Positions 53,303 to 62,412 are shown, numbered from the stretch's first letter. The stretch: 64,000 nucleotides of DNA from JAEXZL01 sp049943125 (GCF_049943125.1 NZ_CP188040.1:3038001-3102000); one strand, 5' to 3'. Program-made: numbers and translations. The notes: a model not told the origin generated them from the letters alone.

Positions 53303-53316
53303 AAGGAGGAATATTT

Positions 53317-54087
53317 ATACTAACTATTATATCACCAGCTAAAACATTAAATTTTGATAGTATATGTGGAAAGTATCAACTGGAAGAGCCGAGATTTTTG
53401 AAGGAAGCAGCAAGAATAGCCGAAGAGATGAAGAAGAGATCTCCTGAGGAATTAGAGTCCTTAATGAAAATATCTCCTAAGCTTGGGGAGATGAATTATA
53501 AGAGATTTAAGGAATGGTCAGTAAATAAAAGGATGGGCAAGCCTGCTCTCCTAGCCTTTCAGGGAGACGTATATAGAGCTATGAAGGCAGAGGATTTTAC
53601 GGAGGAGCAGCTGGAATTCACTAATAATCACTTAAGAATTTTATCAGGACTCTATGGAGTTATAAAGCCAATGGATGATATACAACCCTATCGTTTGGAA
53701 ATGGGTACTCCTCTATCCTTTAGAGGTAGTAAAAATCTTTATGATTATTGGAGTGGCAAGCTTACTAAATACTTTAAAGAGGAGCTTTCAAAAGAAGCTA
53801 ATGGAGCATTGATTAACCTTGCCTCTATAGAATACTCAAAAGCTATAGACCTTCAGGAAATCAAAAAGAAATATCCAGTAATCAATATTAGCTTTAAGGA
53901 ATATAAAAATGGAAAGCATCAGACCATAGGTATTTATTCTAAGAGGGCAAGAGGCTATATGAGTAAGTTTATCATGGAAAATGCCATAGATAACCCTGAA
54001 GATATAAAGGAATTCTCTTTAGAAGGCTACGGTTTTAACTCCCATATGTCTTCTGAAGAGGAATATGTATTTGTAGCTAATAGATAA
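53317..54087 (+). CDS. yaaA: YaaA family peroxide stress protein with apparent ATA start
   Basis: A DUF328/YaaA protein of 256 residues; in E. coli it lowers free iron under H2O2 stress. The family opens M-L-x-x-(I)-SPAKTLxF. Here LTIISPAKTLNFD is preceded exactly at the Met position by ATA (53317), six bases after a strong AAGGAGGA (53303-53310). No ATG, GTG or TTG lies at the proper place. The next usable codon, TTG at 53398, has no ribosome binding site and would remove the conserved SPAKT motif. The rest is intact (YRAMKAEDFTEEQLEF, LSGLYGVIKPMDDIQPYRLEM). Either initiation at AUA, a start-codon mutation, or a sequencing error. Confidence 0.8.
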   Translation: MLTIISPAKTLNFDSICGKYQLEEPRFLKEAARIAEEMKKRSPEELESLMKISPKLGEMNYKRFKEWSVNKRMGKPALLAFQGDVYRAMKAEDFTEEQLEFTNNHLRILSGLYGVIKPMDDIQPYRLEMGTPLSFRGSKNLYDYWSGKLTKYFKEELSKEANGALINLASIEYSKAIDLQEIKKKYPVINISFKEYKNGKHQTIGIYSKRARGYMSKFIMENAIDNPEDIKEFSLEGYGFNSHMSSEEEYVFVANR

Positions 54088-54093
54088 TTATTT

Positions 54094-54130
54094 AAAAGAA
54101 GGCACTTTAATTATAAGTGTCTTCTTTTGA
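54094..54130 (+). terminator. Intrinsic terminator after yaaA
   Basis: A 14-bp stem AAAAGAAGGCACTT with AAGTGTCTTCTTTT. Confidence 0.85.
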
Positions 54131-54234
54131 TTATGGATAGGCTATAATGTAGTATATTCAGAAAAATGTAATATAAAAATAAACAGAATATGTTATAATA
54201 ACTAATAGAGCATTTGTATAAGGAGTGATTAATA

Positions 54235-55407
54235 GTGGTTAATGAAAATAATAATGATACAAATATGAATGAAATGATTGATCAGTATGAGTTCAATAAA
54301 ATACATACTGGTGACATAATAAAGGGAAAGGTTATTAAGGTTACTGATTCAGAGGTATTTGTAAATATTAATTATTTCAGCGATGGAATAATACCAAAGG
54401 AAGAAATCACAAAGGATCAGGAGGCTTCACTAGCAGATATTTTAGCCGTTGATGAAGAAATCGATGTAATGGTTATTAAAAATAGTGATGGAGAGGGTAA
54501 TGTCCTTCTTTCAAAGCTTAAGGCCGATGCCATTAAGGGATGGGATGAGCTTAAGGAATTCTTTGAGAGTAAAGAAACTGTTAAGTTAACTGTAAAGGAA
54601 GCAGTAAAAGGTGGAGCCATAGGATATTACAAGGGAATAAGAGTGTTTATTCCAGCATCACAGCTTTCTCTTAATTATGTTGAAGATATAAATACCTTTG
54701 TAGGTAAGGAGTTAGAAGTGGAAGTTATTGAATTTGATAGCGAAAAATCCAGAGTGGTTGCTTCTGCAAAGGCTATTGAAAAGAAGGCTCAAGAGGAGAA
54801 GAGAGAAGCTTTATGGAGCGCTATCAAAAAAGGAGAAAAGAAAGAAGGTACTGTATCTAAGCTAGTTAAATTCGGTGCTTTTGTAGATCTAGATGGTATC
54901 GAAGGTCTAGTTCATATTTCCGATTTATCCTGGAGCAGGATAAAGAATCCTTCAGAGGTAGTTTCTGTTGGTGATAAGGTTACAGTTTATGTTCAAAATG
55001 TTGATAGAGAGAAGAAAAGACTGTCCTTAGTTCTCAAGGATGTAAATCAAGATCCATGGAAAGAGCTTACTTCAAAATATAAATCAGGAAGTGTGGTACA
55101 GGGGAAGGTTACTAATTTCATAGCCATAGGAGCTTTTGTAGAATTAGTTCCTGGAGTAGAAGGTTTAGTTCATATCAGCGAAATTTCCGATGAGCATATC
55201 GCAAAGCCTTCTGATGTTTTAAAAATTGGAGACTCCGTAAAGGTTAAGGTTCTTGATATAGATGAAAAGAATAAAAAGGTTTCCTTAAGCATCAAAAATG
55301 CTTCTGAAAGCTCTAAGGAATTCTTAAAGTATAATGATGATAGCAATGATGTTACCTTAGGTGACTTATTTAAGGATAAGCTAAAAAACTTTAAGTTTGA
55401 GGATTAA
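54235..55407 (+). CDS. S1-domain RNA-binding protein (ribosomal S1-like)
   Basis: A 390-residue protein of four S1 repeats: about residues 22-90, 105-175, 195-265 and 280-350. The third and fourth are the best conserved (GTVSKLVKFGAFVDLDGIEGLVHISDLSW; VTNFIAIGAFVELVPGVEGLVHISEIS). Low-GC Firmicutes use such RpsA homologues in translation or RNA handling, though their S1 is not always ribosome-bound. The start is GTG after AAGGAGTGA. A strong terminator follows. Confidence 0.92.
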   Translation: MVNENNNDTNMNEMIDQYEFNKIHTGDIIKGKVIKVTDSEVFVNINYFSDGIIPKEEITKDQEASLADILAVDEEIDVMVIKNSDGEGNVLLSKLKADAIKGWDELKEFFESKETVKLTVKEAVKGGAIGYYKGIRVFIPASQLSLNYVEDINTFVGKELEVEVIEFDSEKSRVVASAKAIEKKAQEEKREALWSAIKKGEKKEGTVSKLVKFGAFVDLDGIEGLVHISDLSWSRIKNPSEVVSVGDKVTVYVQNVDREKKRLSLVLKDVNQDPWKELTSKYKSGSVVQGKVTNFIAIGAFVELVPGVEGLVHISEISDEHIAKPSDVLKIGDSVKVKVLDIDEKNKKVSLSIKNASESSKEFLKYNDDSNDVTLGDLFKDKLKNFKFED

Positions 55408-55415
55408 TAAAAATG

Positions 55416-55441
55416 GCCTGCTTTAAAAAGCAGGCTTTTTT
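55416..55441 (+). terminator. Intrinsic terminator after the S1 gene
   Basis: GCCTGCTTT pairs with AAAGCAGGC (tight loop), then six T. Confidence 0.92.
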
Positions 55442-55470
55442 ATTGATATTAATTATCGATAATGTAATTA

Positions 55471-55522
55471 AATTGTAACACTTATTAATTTAATTGTAAC
55501 ACAAAGATGCTTTTCCTATACT
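55471..55522 (+). promoter_or_regulatory. Promoter with direct repeats 21 bp apart
   Basis: AATTGTAACAC occurs at 55471-55481 and again at 55492-55502, exactly two helical turns apart. The second copy supplies the -35 TTGTAA (55494-55499) of a promoter with a 17-bp spacer and TATACT (55517-55522). A tandem regulator site is likely. Confidence 0.5.
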
Positions 55523-55588
55523 ATACTAATATTACACTATTGATAACTAAATAGTTAATTATGAATTATTAGAGGAGGAATTAGAGTC

Positions 55589-55870
55589 ATGGAAAAAGCA
55601 ACAGAAAGAGTTATACCCTATCCTAAAATAGCATTCAGTCTTATATCTGGGTTGCTGATTGGTAGCTTGGCACCATACCTAGCCTTTTCTATTACAGAAT
55701 TTTTAGGCTTTGGAATGCTTATCACACTGGCTATAATAACCTCATCATATTACTTTATATTGAAATTAAAAGAAAGAGATAATTTAAAAGAAGGTCAGCT
55801 GCTCTTTGTAATTGGTATATTTTTCGGTATAATTATGCTGCTGCCTTATGTAGCAATTATAGGTATCTAA
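55589..55870 (+). CDS. Small hypothetical membrane protein
   Basis: A 93-residue protein with three hydrophobic segments (about residues 14-32, 38-57 and 72-92) and a charged loop KLKERDNLKEGQ. No family recognised. GAGGAGGA precedes the ATG. It is transcribed from the repeat-bearing promoter upstream and ends at a bidirectional terminator. Confidence 0.75.
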   Translation: MEKATERVIPYPKIAFSLISGLLIGSLAPYLAFSITEFLGFGMLITLAIITSSYYFILKLKERDNLKEGQLLFVIGIFFGIIMLLPYVAIIGI

Positions 55871-55893
55871 AAAATGATAAAAATGATAAAAAG

Positions 55894-55937
55894 AAAACTA
55901 TCCTAAAAAAGCTAATAGCTCTTTCAGGATAGTTTTT
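55894..55937. terminator. Bidirectional terminator before pyk
   Basis: AAAACTATCCT pairs with AGGATAGTTTT around a 21-nt loop, T-tracts on both strands. Confidence 0.85.
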
Positions 55938-55940
55938 TTA

Positions 55941-57359
55941 TTAGATTTTTTCTAGTTTGAACATATTTGTTCCACCAACCATGGCAGTAGGCATACCAGC
56001 TGCTATGATAATGCTGTCTCCTTCTACTGCGATGTCGTTTTCTATGGCTATACTCTTAGCTAGAGGTATTACCTCTTCTACATTTGAAAAGTCCGGGGTA
56101 AGAACTGGGAAAATTCCAAAATGGAGATTCAAGGTTCTCAGTACTTTTTCACTAGGAGTTATGGCTATAATGGGACAGCTGGGCTTATATTTTGAAATCA
56201 GCTTGGCTGTGGAGCCACTTTGGGTTGCAGCAACGATAGCTTTTACTGTAAGCTTATTGGAGGTTTGTACTGTAGAATAGCTTATAGCATCAGCAAAGCT
56301 CATGAGATGGAGGTCCTTTAATCGATTAAGGAACACCTCATAATCTAAGTGATTTTCTGTTTCCTGAGCTATCCTTGCCATAGTGGAGGCTGCCTCTAGT
56401 GGATAATCACCACTGGCACTTTCTCCACTGAGCATAACTGCATCAGTGCCATCGAAAACAGCATTACAGATATCTGTGGCTTCGGCTCTTGTTGGTCTTG
56501 AGTTCTTAATCATAGAATCCAGCATCTGTGTCGCTGTGATAACAATTTTACCTGCTTGATTACACTTCTTTATTATACTCTTTTGAATTAGAGGAACTTT
56601 TTCTATGGGTATTTCTACTCCCATATCGCCTCTAGCTACCATTATACCGTCAGCAACAGAGAGAATCTCATCAATGTTATCAACACCCTCCTGAGTTTCT
56701 ATTTTTGCTATGGTCTTTATATCTCTACCGCCATTGCTATCTAGTATAGCTCTAACCTCTTCCATGTCAGAGCCTTTTCTTATAAAGGATGCGGCTACAT
56801 AATCAACCTCCTGTGCACAACCGAAGATAAGATCCTCTTTATCCTTTTCTGTTAATGGAGGAAGGCCTATTTTTACGTAGGGGACGTTTACACCTTTATG
56901 ATTCTTAATAATTCCACCATTAACTACGGTACAATGGATAATCTTATTCTCTACAGAGTCAATGGTAAATTCTAATAGTCCATCATCAACTAGTATAGTT
57001 CCACCGGGAAAGACATCTTTATATAACTCAGTATAGGATATGGAGCAGCCTGTGTTATCTCCCAGAATCTCTTTATCACATCTAAAGCTAAATTTTTGTC
57101 CTTTTTGAAGAATAGCACTATCGTCCTTAAAATTATGTGTCCTTATTTTAGGACCCTTTATGTCTAAAAGTATTGCTGTGGGAGAGTTTAGTTCCTTTCT
57201 CAGTTTTTTTATAGTATTGATGGTTTTAAGGTGGCTTTCATAATTACCGTGAGAAAAATTAAGTCTTGCAGCACTCATTCCTAAAAGAATGAATTCTTTA
57301 AGAATTTCTTCAGAGAAGCTGGACGGTCCTATGGTAAAGATCATTTTTGTTTTCTGCAT
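55941..57359 (-). CDS. pyk: Pyruvate kinase
   Basis: The last step of glycolysis, PEP and ADP to pyruvate and ATP. A 472-residue protein with the barrel motifs KTKMIFTIGPSS, AARLNFSHGNYE, the catalytic Lys region VDYVAASFIRKGSD, and GDMGVEIPIEKVPLIQKSII followed by the signature TATQMLDSMIKNSRPTRAE. There is no PEP-utiliser extra C-terminal domain, so it is the short form. The ATG at 57359 follows GAGGTGAT; the in-frame GTG at 57368 is inside that site. Confidence 0.97.
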   Translation of the reverse strand: MQKTKMIFTIGPSSFSEEILKEFILLGMSAARLNFSHGNYESHLKTINTIKKLRKELNSPTAILLDIKGPKIRTHNFKDDSAILQKGQKFSFRCDKEILGDNTGCSISYTELYKDVFPGGTILVDDGLLEFTIDSVENKIIHCTVVNGGIIKNHKGVNVPYVKIGLPPLTEKDKEDLIFGCAQEVDYVAASFIRKGSDMEEVRAILDSNGGRDIKTIAKIETQEGVDNIDEILSVADGIMVARGDMGVEIPIEKVPLIQKSIIKKCNQAGKIVITATQMLDSMIKNSRPTRAEATDICNAVFDGTDAVMLSGESASGDYPLEAASTMARIAQETENHLDYEVFLNRLKDLHLMSFADAISYSTVQTSNKLTVKAIVAATQSGSTAKLISKYKPSCPIIAITPSEKVLRTLNLHFGIFPVLTPDFSNVEEVIPLAKSIAIENDIAVEGDSIIIAAGMPTAMVGGTNMFKLEKI

Positions 57360-57501
57360 TATCATCACCTCTGTTTATAATTTTTACTGTTTTGATAGAT
57401 TTATCCTAGAAGTATTATACTTAGTTTATACTATTAAATTTGTAAAATAAAGAAAATTAAAGAAAATATACAATAATTTCAAAAGGTGTTTTTGTATTAT
57501 T

Positions 57502-57530
57502 TTGCAATAAGTTATTTTGTAAGGTAAAAT
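57502..57530 (+). promoter_or_regulatory. Candidate promoter of pepD
   Basis: TTGCAA (57502-57507), a 17-bp spacer and TAAAAT (57525-57530). Confidence 0.5.
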
Positions 57531-57581
57531 TAAAATGATATACCTATTATGATTTTTAATAATATTATTTAGGAGGAAATT

Positions 57582-59033
57582 ATGCATATTAAAGACATCG
57601 AACCAAAGAAGGTTTTTGATTTTTTTCAAGAGATATCTAATATTCCTAGAGGATCTGGCAATGAGAAAGCAATTAGCGATTATCTCGTAGCCTTTGCTAA
57701 GGAAAGAGGACTTGAAGTAATTCAGGACGAGGCTTTAAATATTATAATAAGAAAACCAGGAACTAAAGGCTATGAAGAGGCGCCAGGGGTAATTCTTCAG
57801 GGACATATGGATATGGTATGCGAAAAAAATAATGACACTATTCATGATTTCGAAAAAGACCCAATAAAGCTAAAAATAGAGGGAGATTATATATATGCAG
57901 AGGGAACAACCCTAGGAGCAGACAATGGGATTGCTGTAGCATATTCATTAGCTATCCTTGATGCTGAGGATATTCCACATCCACCTTTAGAAGTGCTTAT
58001 AACTACAGAGGAAGAGACTGGATTGATTGGTGCTATGGCTGTTAAGCCAGAGCATATTAAGGGGAGAATCCTGATCAATCTTGATTCTGAGGAAGAGGGG
58101 AAATTCCTAGTAAGCTGTGCTGGAGGTGTTAGAAATAAGGTGATACTTCCTATAAGCTATGAAGCTCCATTTGATAATGGATGCTGCTATACTCTTAAGA
58201 TTAGAGGCTTAAAGGGTGGTCACTCTGGCCTAGATATCATAAGGCAGAGAGCAAACTCCAATAAATTAGCTGGAAGGGTGCTAGCTGACATCATTGAAAG
58301 CTGCAGTATAAGGCTAATATCTCTGCAGGGTGGTTCTAAAACCAATGCTATTCCTAGAGAGATGGATGTAGTTTTTTATGGCAGCATGGAGGAAGAAAAT
58401 CAGCTAAAGGATATTGTGGCTAGATGGCAGGATATTATAGCTAATGAGTATAGAGCAGTGGATGAAAATGCAGTGGTACTTTTAGAAAAAATGGATGTAA
58501 AAGCAGAACAGGTTTTTGACAGAGAAACCACTGAAAAAGCAGTACAGCTTTTATATCTTATCCCTAGTGGAATAAGGACTATGAGTCAGGATATACCTGG
58601 TCTAGTACAGAGCTCCACTAACTTAGGAGTAGTGATAACTTCAAAGGAACAGGTGGAGTTCCACAGTGCAATTAGAAGCTCTGTTGGAAGTCTTAAAGAG
58701 GAGATAGTTAAGGAAACTAAATATATTGCAAAAGCACTTGGAGTAGAAGCAGTATTCCAGGCAGGCTATCCAGAGTGGCAGTATAATAGTGAATCTAAAA
58801 TAAGAAATATAAGCTGTGAGGTTTATGAAAGGCTCACTGGTGAAAAGCCAGAGATTGTAGCTATACATGCTGGTGTAGAATGTGGATTGTTTAGTGAGAA
58901 GTTTGATAACATGGATATGATTTCCTTCGGACCTAATCTTTATGATGTCCACACTCCTGAAGAACATATGAGCATAACCTCAGTACAGAATTTATGGGTT
59001 TTCTTGAAGGAACTATTAAAAGCAATCCAATAA
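57582..59033 (+). CDS. pepD: Aminoacyl-histidine dipeptidase (M20, PepD)
   Basis: A 483-residue cytosolic nonspecific dipeptidase. Metal and catalytic motifs: LQGHMDMVCEKN (His), GTTLGADNGIAVAYSLAIL (bridging Asp), TTEEETGLIGA (catalytic Glu and ligand) and INLDSEEEG. The dimerisation domain follows (LKIRGLKGGHSGLDI) and HAGVECGLF is near the end. TTAGGAGGA precedes the ATG. The next gene starts 18 bp downstream and is probably co-transcribed. Confidence 0.96.
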   Translation: MHIKDIEPKKVFDFFQEISNIPRGSGNEKAISDYLVAFAKERGLEVIQDEALNIIIRKPGTKGYEEAPGVILQGHMDMVCEKNNDTIHDFEKDPIKLKIEGDYIYAEGTTLGADNGIAVAYSLAILDAEDIPHPPLEVLITTEEETGLIGAMAVKPEHIKGRILINLDSEEEGKFLVSCAGGVRNKVILPISYEAPFDNGCCYTLKIRGLKGGHSGLDIIRQRANSNKLAGRVLADIIESCSIRLISLQGGSKTNAIPREMDVVFYGSMEEENQLKDIVARWQDIIANEYRAVDENAVVLLEKMDVKAEQVFDRETTEKAVQLLYLIPSGIRTMSQDIPGLVQSSTNLGVVITSKEQVEFHSAIRSSVGSLKEEIVKETKYIAKALGVEAVFQAGYPEWQYNSESKIRNISCEVYERLTGEKPEIVAIHAGVECGLFSEKFDNMDMISFGPNLYDVHTPEEHMSITSVQNLWVFLKELLKAIQ

Positions 59034-59051
59034 TAATAGGTGGTGTTATTA

Positions 59052-59948
59052 TTGAAGCTTAATCTTAAAATTGGTCTCAGGATATACAAAACTGCCTTAG
59101 CGATTTTTTTATGTGTTGTAATTTCTAACTTTTTTGGGATTTCACCATTTTATCCCTGTATTGCAGCGGTGATTTCCATGGAAAGTACCGTGATTAACTC
59201 CTATAAGGCAGGGGTTAACAGAATGCAGGGAACTTTTATAGGAGCTATTATTGGACTGGTTTTCAGCAGTATAAGAAAAGGTAACCCATTTCTTATATCC
59301 TTAGGTACTATTATCATTATAGCTTTTTGTAATAGATTTAAGCTGAAGAAGTCTATAGTTATATCTAATACTGTTTTCATTGCGATTATGATTAACCTCA
59401 CCAGTAAAAGTCCATTGGAATACAGCTTCTTCAGATTGCTAGATACCCTGTTAGGAATTGTTATATCGGTTTTGGTAAATTATTTGGTTTTTGCTCCAAA
59501 GCTCCATGAAAAAATATTAGAGGTAATGGATGAAATAAAAGCTAATATCCTTAATAAACTATCAGCTATAGCCCATGGTGGTGAGCTGGTTGATTTAGAG
59601 GATTTAAGCATCCTTATTTCAAAATATAACACCCTGGTAGCAGCCCTAGAGGAAGAACATGTTATATATAGAGGTGAGGACCTATATTTAGATAGCTTTG
59701 TCAACACCTCTAAAAGCCTTGAGGCTCTTTTTATCTATCTAGAAGCCCTGATGCTAATTAAAGAAAAGGGAACAGCTATTTCCTCAGATAATATTGCTCT
59801 GCTTTCCGGTGTTACGGGTATTAGTGGTGAAGAACTCATGGCTGTCCGTGATAAGGACAAGGGAACTGACACTGAGAAGGAGGAAAATATTATTTTTAAT
59901 TATAACCTCAGAAAGGTGATAGAAATATACAATAAAATGATGAAGTAA
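59052..59948 (+). CDS. Aromatic acid exporter family 1-like (FUSC) membrane protein
   Basis: A 298-residue protein with about four membrane helices in the N-terminal half (residues 10-155) and a soluble helical C-terminal half. GLRIYKTALAIFLCVV, then ISPFYPCIAAVISMESTVINSYKAG and RMQGTFIGAIIGL match the ArAE-1/YgaE type. The substrate is unknown. I prefer TTG at 59052 with AGGTGGTG upstream; GTG codons at 59040 and 59043 lie inside that site. Confidence 0.85.
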   Translation: MKLNLKIGLRIYKTALAIFLCVVISNFFGISPFYPCIAAVISMESTVINSYKAGVNRMQGTFIGAIIGLVFSSIRKGNPFLISLGTIIIIAFCNRFKLKKSIVISNTVFIAIMINLTSKSPLEYSFFRLLDTLLGIVISVLVNYLVFAPKLHEKILEVMDEIKANILNKLSAIAHGGELVDLEDLSILISKYNTLVAALEEEHVIYRGEDLYLDSFVNTSKSLEALFIYLEALMLIKEKGTAISSDNIALLSGVTGISGEELMAVRDKDKGTDTEKEENIIFNYNLRKVIEIYNKMMK

Positions 59949-59956
59949 AGGTGTTT

Positions 59957-60010
59957 AAAAAAGGAGTCTTCCTTTAGGTATTAATTGCCAAAGGAGAAGG
60001 CTCCTTTTAA
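59957..60010 (+). terminator. Intrinsic terminator after the exporter-like gene
   Basis: AAAAGGAG...CTTCCTTT pairs with AAAGGAGAAGG...CTCCTTTT. Confidence 0.85.
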
Positions 60011-60082
60011 TTTTCCTTTATTTTACGAATAAAAAGGATTTTATAGAGTGATGTAGAATTATTTTCTATGAGGTGATTAAAT

Positions 60083-60592
60083 ATGTTAGATTTAGCACTA
60101 ATAAAAGATGGAATAGCTATATCTAGTATAAATAAAGAAGATGCCTTTTCTATTTCACAGTGGATTGAGAGAGAGAAGAATTATCTTAATGAATCAAGCT
60201 CTATAAATTCTATAGAATTTGATGAGTTTATGAAGAGATTTATTGAATATTATATTACAGATAACGAAATCTTTTTAAAGCTTCAAAATGATGAAGAAAT
60301 AATTGGAGTTTTAAAAGGAAGGGTAGAAGGAAATGAGCTTATATTCTGGTTTTTTATGGTTGGATATGAATATAGGGGAAGAGGTTTAGGGAAGGACATT
60401 ATTAATATAATTATTGAGCATTTTTATAATACTAAGGGAATCAAGTGCTTTTCTGCAGCGGTGAGCTCAGGAAATAAGCAGGCGCTTAGATTTTGGAAGA
60501 GTAATGGTTTTGAGGCTGTTAGAATCACCAAGGATTTTTTTGAGGATATTAATGATGACAAGGATTTGATTATATTTAAAAAGCTGTTGTAA
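60083..60592 (+). CDS. GNAT family N-acetyltransferase
   Basis: A 169-residue single-domain GNAT. The acetyl-CoA loop is VGYEYRGRGLGKDIINIII near residue 95, followed by GNKQALRFWKSNGFEAVR. The substrate is unknown. TATGAGGTG precedes the ATG. Terminators lie on both sides, so it is monocistronic. Confidence 0.9.
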   Translation: MLDLALIKDGIAISSINKEDAFSISQWIEREKNYLNESSSINSIEFDEFMKRFIEYYITDNEIFLKLQNDEEIIGVLKGRVEGNELIFWFFMVGYEYRGRGLGKDIINIIIEHFYNTKGIKCFSAAVSSGNKQALRFWKSNGFEAVRITKDFFEDINDDKDLIIFKKLL

Positions 60593-60611
60593 TTTATATG
60601 TTGATGTATAT

Positions 60612-60669
60612 GCCGACAAGAGAAATTATCATTGATAAAATATGATAATAGAATTGTCGGTATTTTTTT
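60612..60669 (+). terminator. Two-segment hairpin terminator
   Basis: GCCGACAA (60612-60619) pairs with TTGTCGGT (60654-60661). An inner ATTATCAT pairs with ATGATAAT, and a T-run follows. Confidence 0.85.
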
Positions 60670-60738
60670 GGTATTTTATTGGATTCTGAATAATAACTAT
60701 AAATATACGATTCATTTATTGGTAATTGGGGGGATAAT

Positions 60739-61431
60739 ATGAGATACACAAGATACAATTATAAAAAGAAGAATAATAATCTCTTAAAGCTATTAATTAT
60801 CATAATGGTGTTTCTAGTAGTAGCTTTCGTTGCTAGCAAAGGTCTGGAGGGAGTATTAAAAAGGGAGCTCACTGGTAAAGAAAAAGAAGAAACACAGGAG
60901 GTAGATGGAAAAAAGAGCACAGAAAGTAATTCTGGTCTTACCTTTTGGATTATACAGGGAGGTTTCTATTCTAAAAAAGAAAATGCAGAGGCTGTGAATA
61001 ACCAGCTTAGAAGTAAATATAATTCCTTTATAGTGGAGGATGGGGATAAGTTTAGGGTCATTATTGATATAATAAGGAAAGATCAGGGAGATATCTTTAT
61101 CAAGTCTCTAACGGAGCAGGGAATAAGCTTTGTAAAAAGCGAGATAAATATAGATTATAAGGATTCAGCCTCAGAGCAGCTAGGAAATTCTATTGATGCT
61201 TTAATGCAGCATCATGAAAGATTGAAGGAAAATGACGTAGCATCTATAAATACCGCAGAGTTAAAAAAATGGAGCGGTGAGATAAAGCTTCCTGAAGGTG
61301 AAAATCCTCACAAAGAGGATCTTGCAGCTATTAATGTGTTTATTCAGGGACTCCCGGAGGATCTTACAAAGGCTTCCCAAGAGGATTTATCAAGGTTCAT
61401 ATATAATATGGTGGTAAAATATAAAATATAA
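60739..61431 (+). CDS. Membrane-anchored SPOR-domain protein
   Basis: A 230-residue protein with a basic N-terminus (RYTRYNYKKKNNN), one membrane helix (about residues 17-35), a charged linker and a SPOR-type repeat domain (about residues 70-145: FWIIQGGFYSKKENAEAVNNQL; KFRVIIDIIRKDQGDIF). SPOR domains bind denuded glycans at septa and sporulation sites. The C-terminal 80 residues are helical and unrecognised. The ATG follows GGGGGGA. It is close to the mreB cluster, which suits a cell-wall role. Confidence 0.85.
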   Translation: MRYTRYNYKKKNNNLLKLLIIIMVFLVVAFVASKGLEGVLKRELTGKEKEETQEVDGKKSTESNSGLTFWIIQGGFYSKKENAEAVNNQLRSKYNSFIVEDGDKFRVIIDIIRKDQGDIFIKSLTEQGISFVKSEINIDYKDSASEQLGNSIDALMQHHERLKENDVASINTAELKKWSGEIKLPEGENPHKEDLAAINVFIQGLPEDLTKASQEDLSRFIYNMVVKYKI

Positions 61432-61433
61432 TT

Positions 61434-61480
61434 AACAGCCTGTATTCTGAAGCATTAGCTTTAGGTTACAGGCTGTTTAC
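61434..61480 (+). terminator. Hairpin after the SPOR gene
   Basis: An 11-bp perfect stem AACAGCCTGTA with TACAGGCTGTT; the T-tract is short. Confidence 0.7.
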
Positions 61481-61517
61481 ATAAAAGTAAAAAAATTTTT
61501 AAATGCCGTATAGACAC

Positions 61518-61546
61518 TTGTTTACAGTATTATTAAGTGATACACT
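61518..61546 (+). promoter_or_regulatory. Candidate promoter of the DUF4321-maf-radC-mreB operon
   Basis: TTGTTT (61518-61523), a 17-bp spacer and TACACT (61541-61546). Confidence 0.4.
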
Positions 61547-61579
61547 ATATTAGATGTAGAGCAAAAGTGAGGGATGAAT

Positions 61580-61837
61580 TTGAAAACTTCTAATAAAAGC
61601 TTTTCCTTATTATTTTTAATAATTATTGGTGCACTTCTTGGCAGCATTTTAGGAGAATTTTTAGGGAGCTATATTCCTTCATTAAAAATATTAAGTACAG
61701 TCTATACTATAGGTACAGAGACGCCGCTAGTTTTGGATTTGAGATTTATGTCCTTAACCTTTGGTGCTACTGTTAATTTGAATATAATGACTATAGTAGG
61801 TGCTATTGTGTCAATAATATTATATAAAAGGCATTAG
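61580..61837 (+). CDS. DUF4321 small membrane protein
   Basis: An 85-residue protein with two membrane helices (about residues 10-30 and 66-83) and a conserved extracytoplasmic loop ending in DLRFMSLTFGATVNLNIMTI, typical of DUF4321. It sits directly upstream of maf, its usual place in clostridia. I prefer TTG at 61580 because GTGAGGG abuts the in-frame ATG at 61574. Function unknown. Confidence 0.85.
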   Translation: MKTSNKSFSLLFLIIIGALLGSILGEFLGSYIPSLKILSTVYTIGTETPLVLDLRFMSLTFGATVNLNIMTIVGAIVSIILYKRH

Positions 61838-61848
61838 GATGTGAACCT

Positions 61849-62412
61849 ATGAAAATTGTTTTAGCATCTTCTTCTCCTAGGAGAAAAGAGCTAATGAATA
61901 AAATAACATCTGAGTTTGAAATAGTAGTTAGTAATTTTAATGAAGAAACAGTTGAATTTAATGGGAATCCTTGTGAATATGTAATAGAGCTATCTAAAAG
62001 AAAAGCAAAAGAGGTTCTAAAGGCCGCCCCTGCTGATAGTATAATCATTGGAGCAGACACCGTTGTTGCTCAGAATAATATGATATTAGGTAAACCAAAA
62101 AGTAGAGAGGAAGCCTATAATATGCTTCAATCCTTGAGCGATAGCTGGCATGAGGTCTTCACAGGAGTTACTGTCATAAGCAAGAATTCTTTAAAAGAGG
62201 AATCCCAGTGTACAGCTACAAGGGTTAAGTTTTCTCCCCTGACTGAAGAGGAGATATCAGCTTATCTTGATAGCGAAGACTACATGTCCTTTGCAGGAGC
62301 CTATGGAATTCAAGGCGCTGCAGGAATATTTGTTGAACAAATTATTGGCGACTATTATAATATCGTTGGCTTACCAATTAATAAACTAAACTGCATGCTA
62401 AAAACTTTTTAA
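61849..62412 (+). CDS. maf: Maf-like nucleotide pyrophosphatase
   Basis: A 187-residue house-cleaning phosphatase that hydrolyses non-canonical or UTP/dTTP-type nucleotides; overexpression inhibits septation in Bacillus. N-terminal LASSSPRRKELM, the catalytic IIGADTVVAQNNMILGKPKS, and GAYGIQGAAGIFVEQIIGDYYNIVGLP are present. It is 11 bp from the DUF4321 gene and precedes radC and mreB, as in Bacillus. Confidence 0.96.
   Translation: MKIVLASSSPRRKELMNKITSEFEIVVSNFNEETVEFNGNPCEYVIELSKRKAKEVLKAAPADSIIIGADTVVAQNNMILGKPKSREEAYNMLQSLSDSWHEVFTGVTVISKNSLKEESQCTATRVKFSPLTEEEISAYLDSEDYMSFAGAYGIQGAAGIFVEQIIGDYYNIVGLPINKLNCMLKTF

Noticed and set aside
53398..54087. yaaA starting at TTG 53398
   Set aside because: No ribosome binding site is present there and it would lose the conserved SPAKTLNF motif, which lies in frame upstream.
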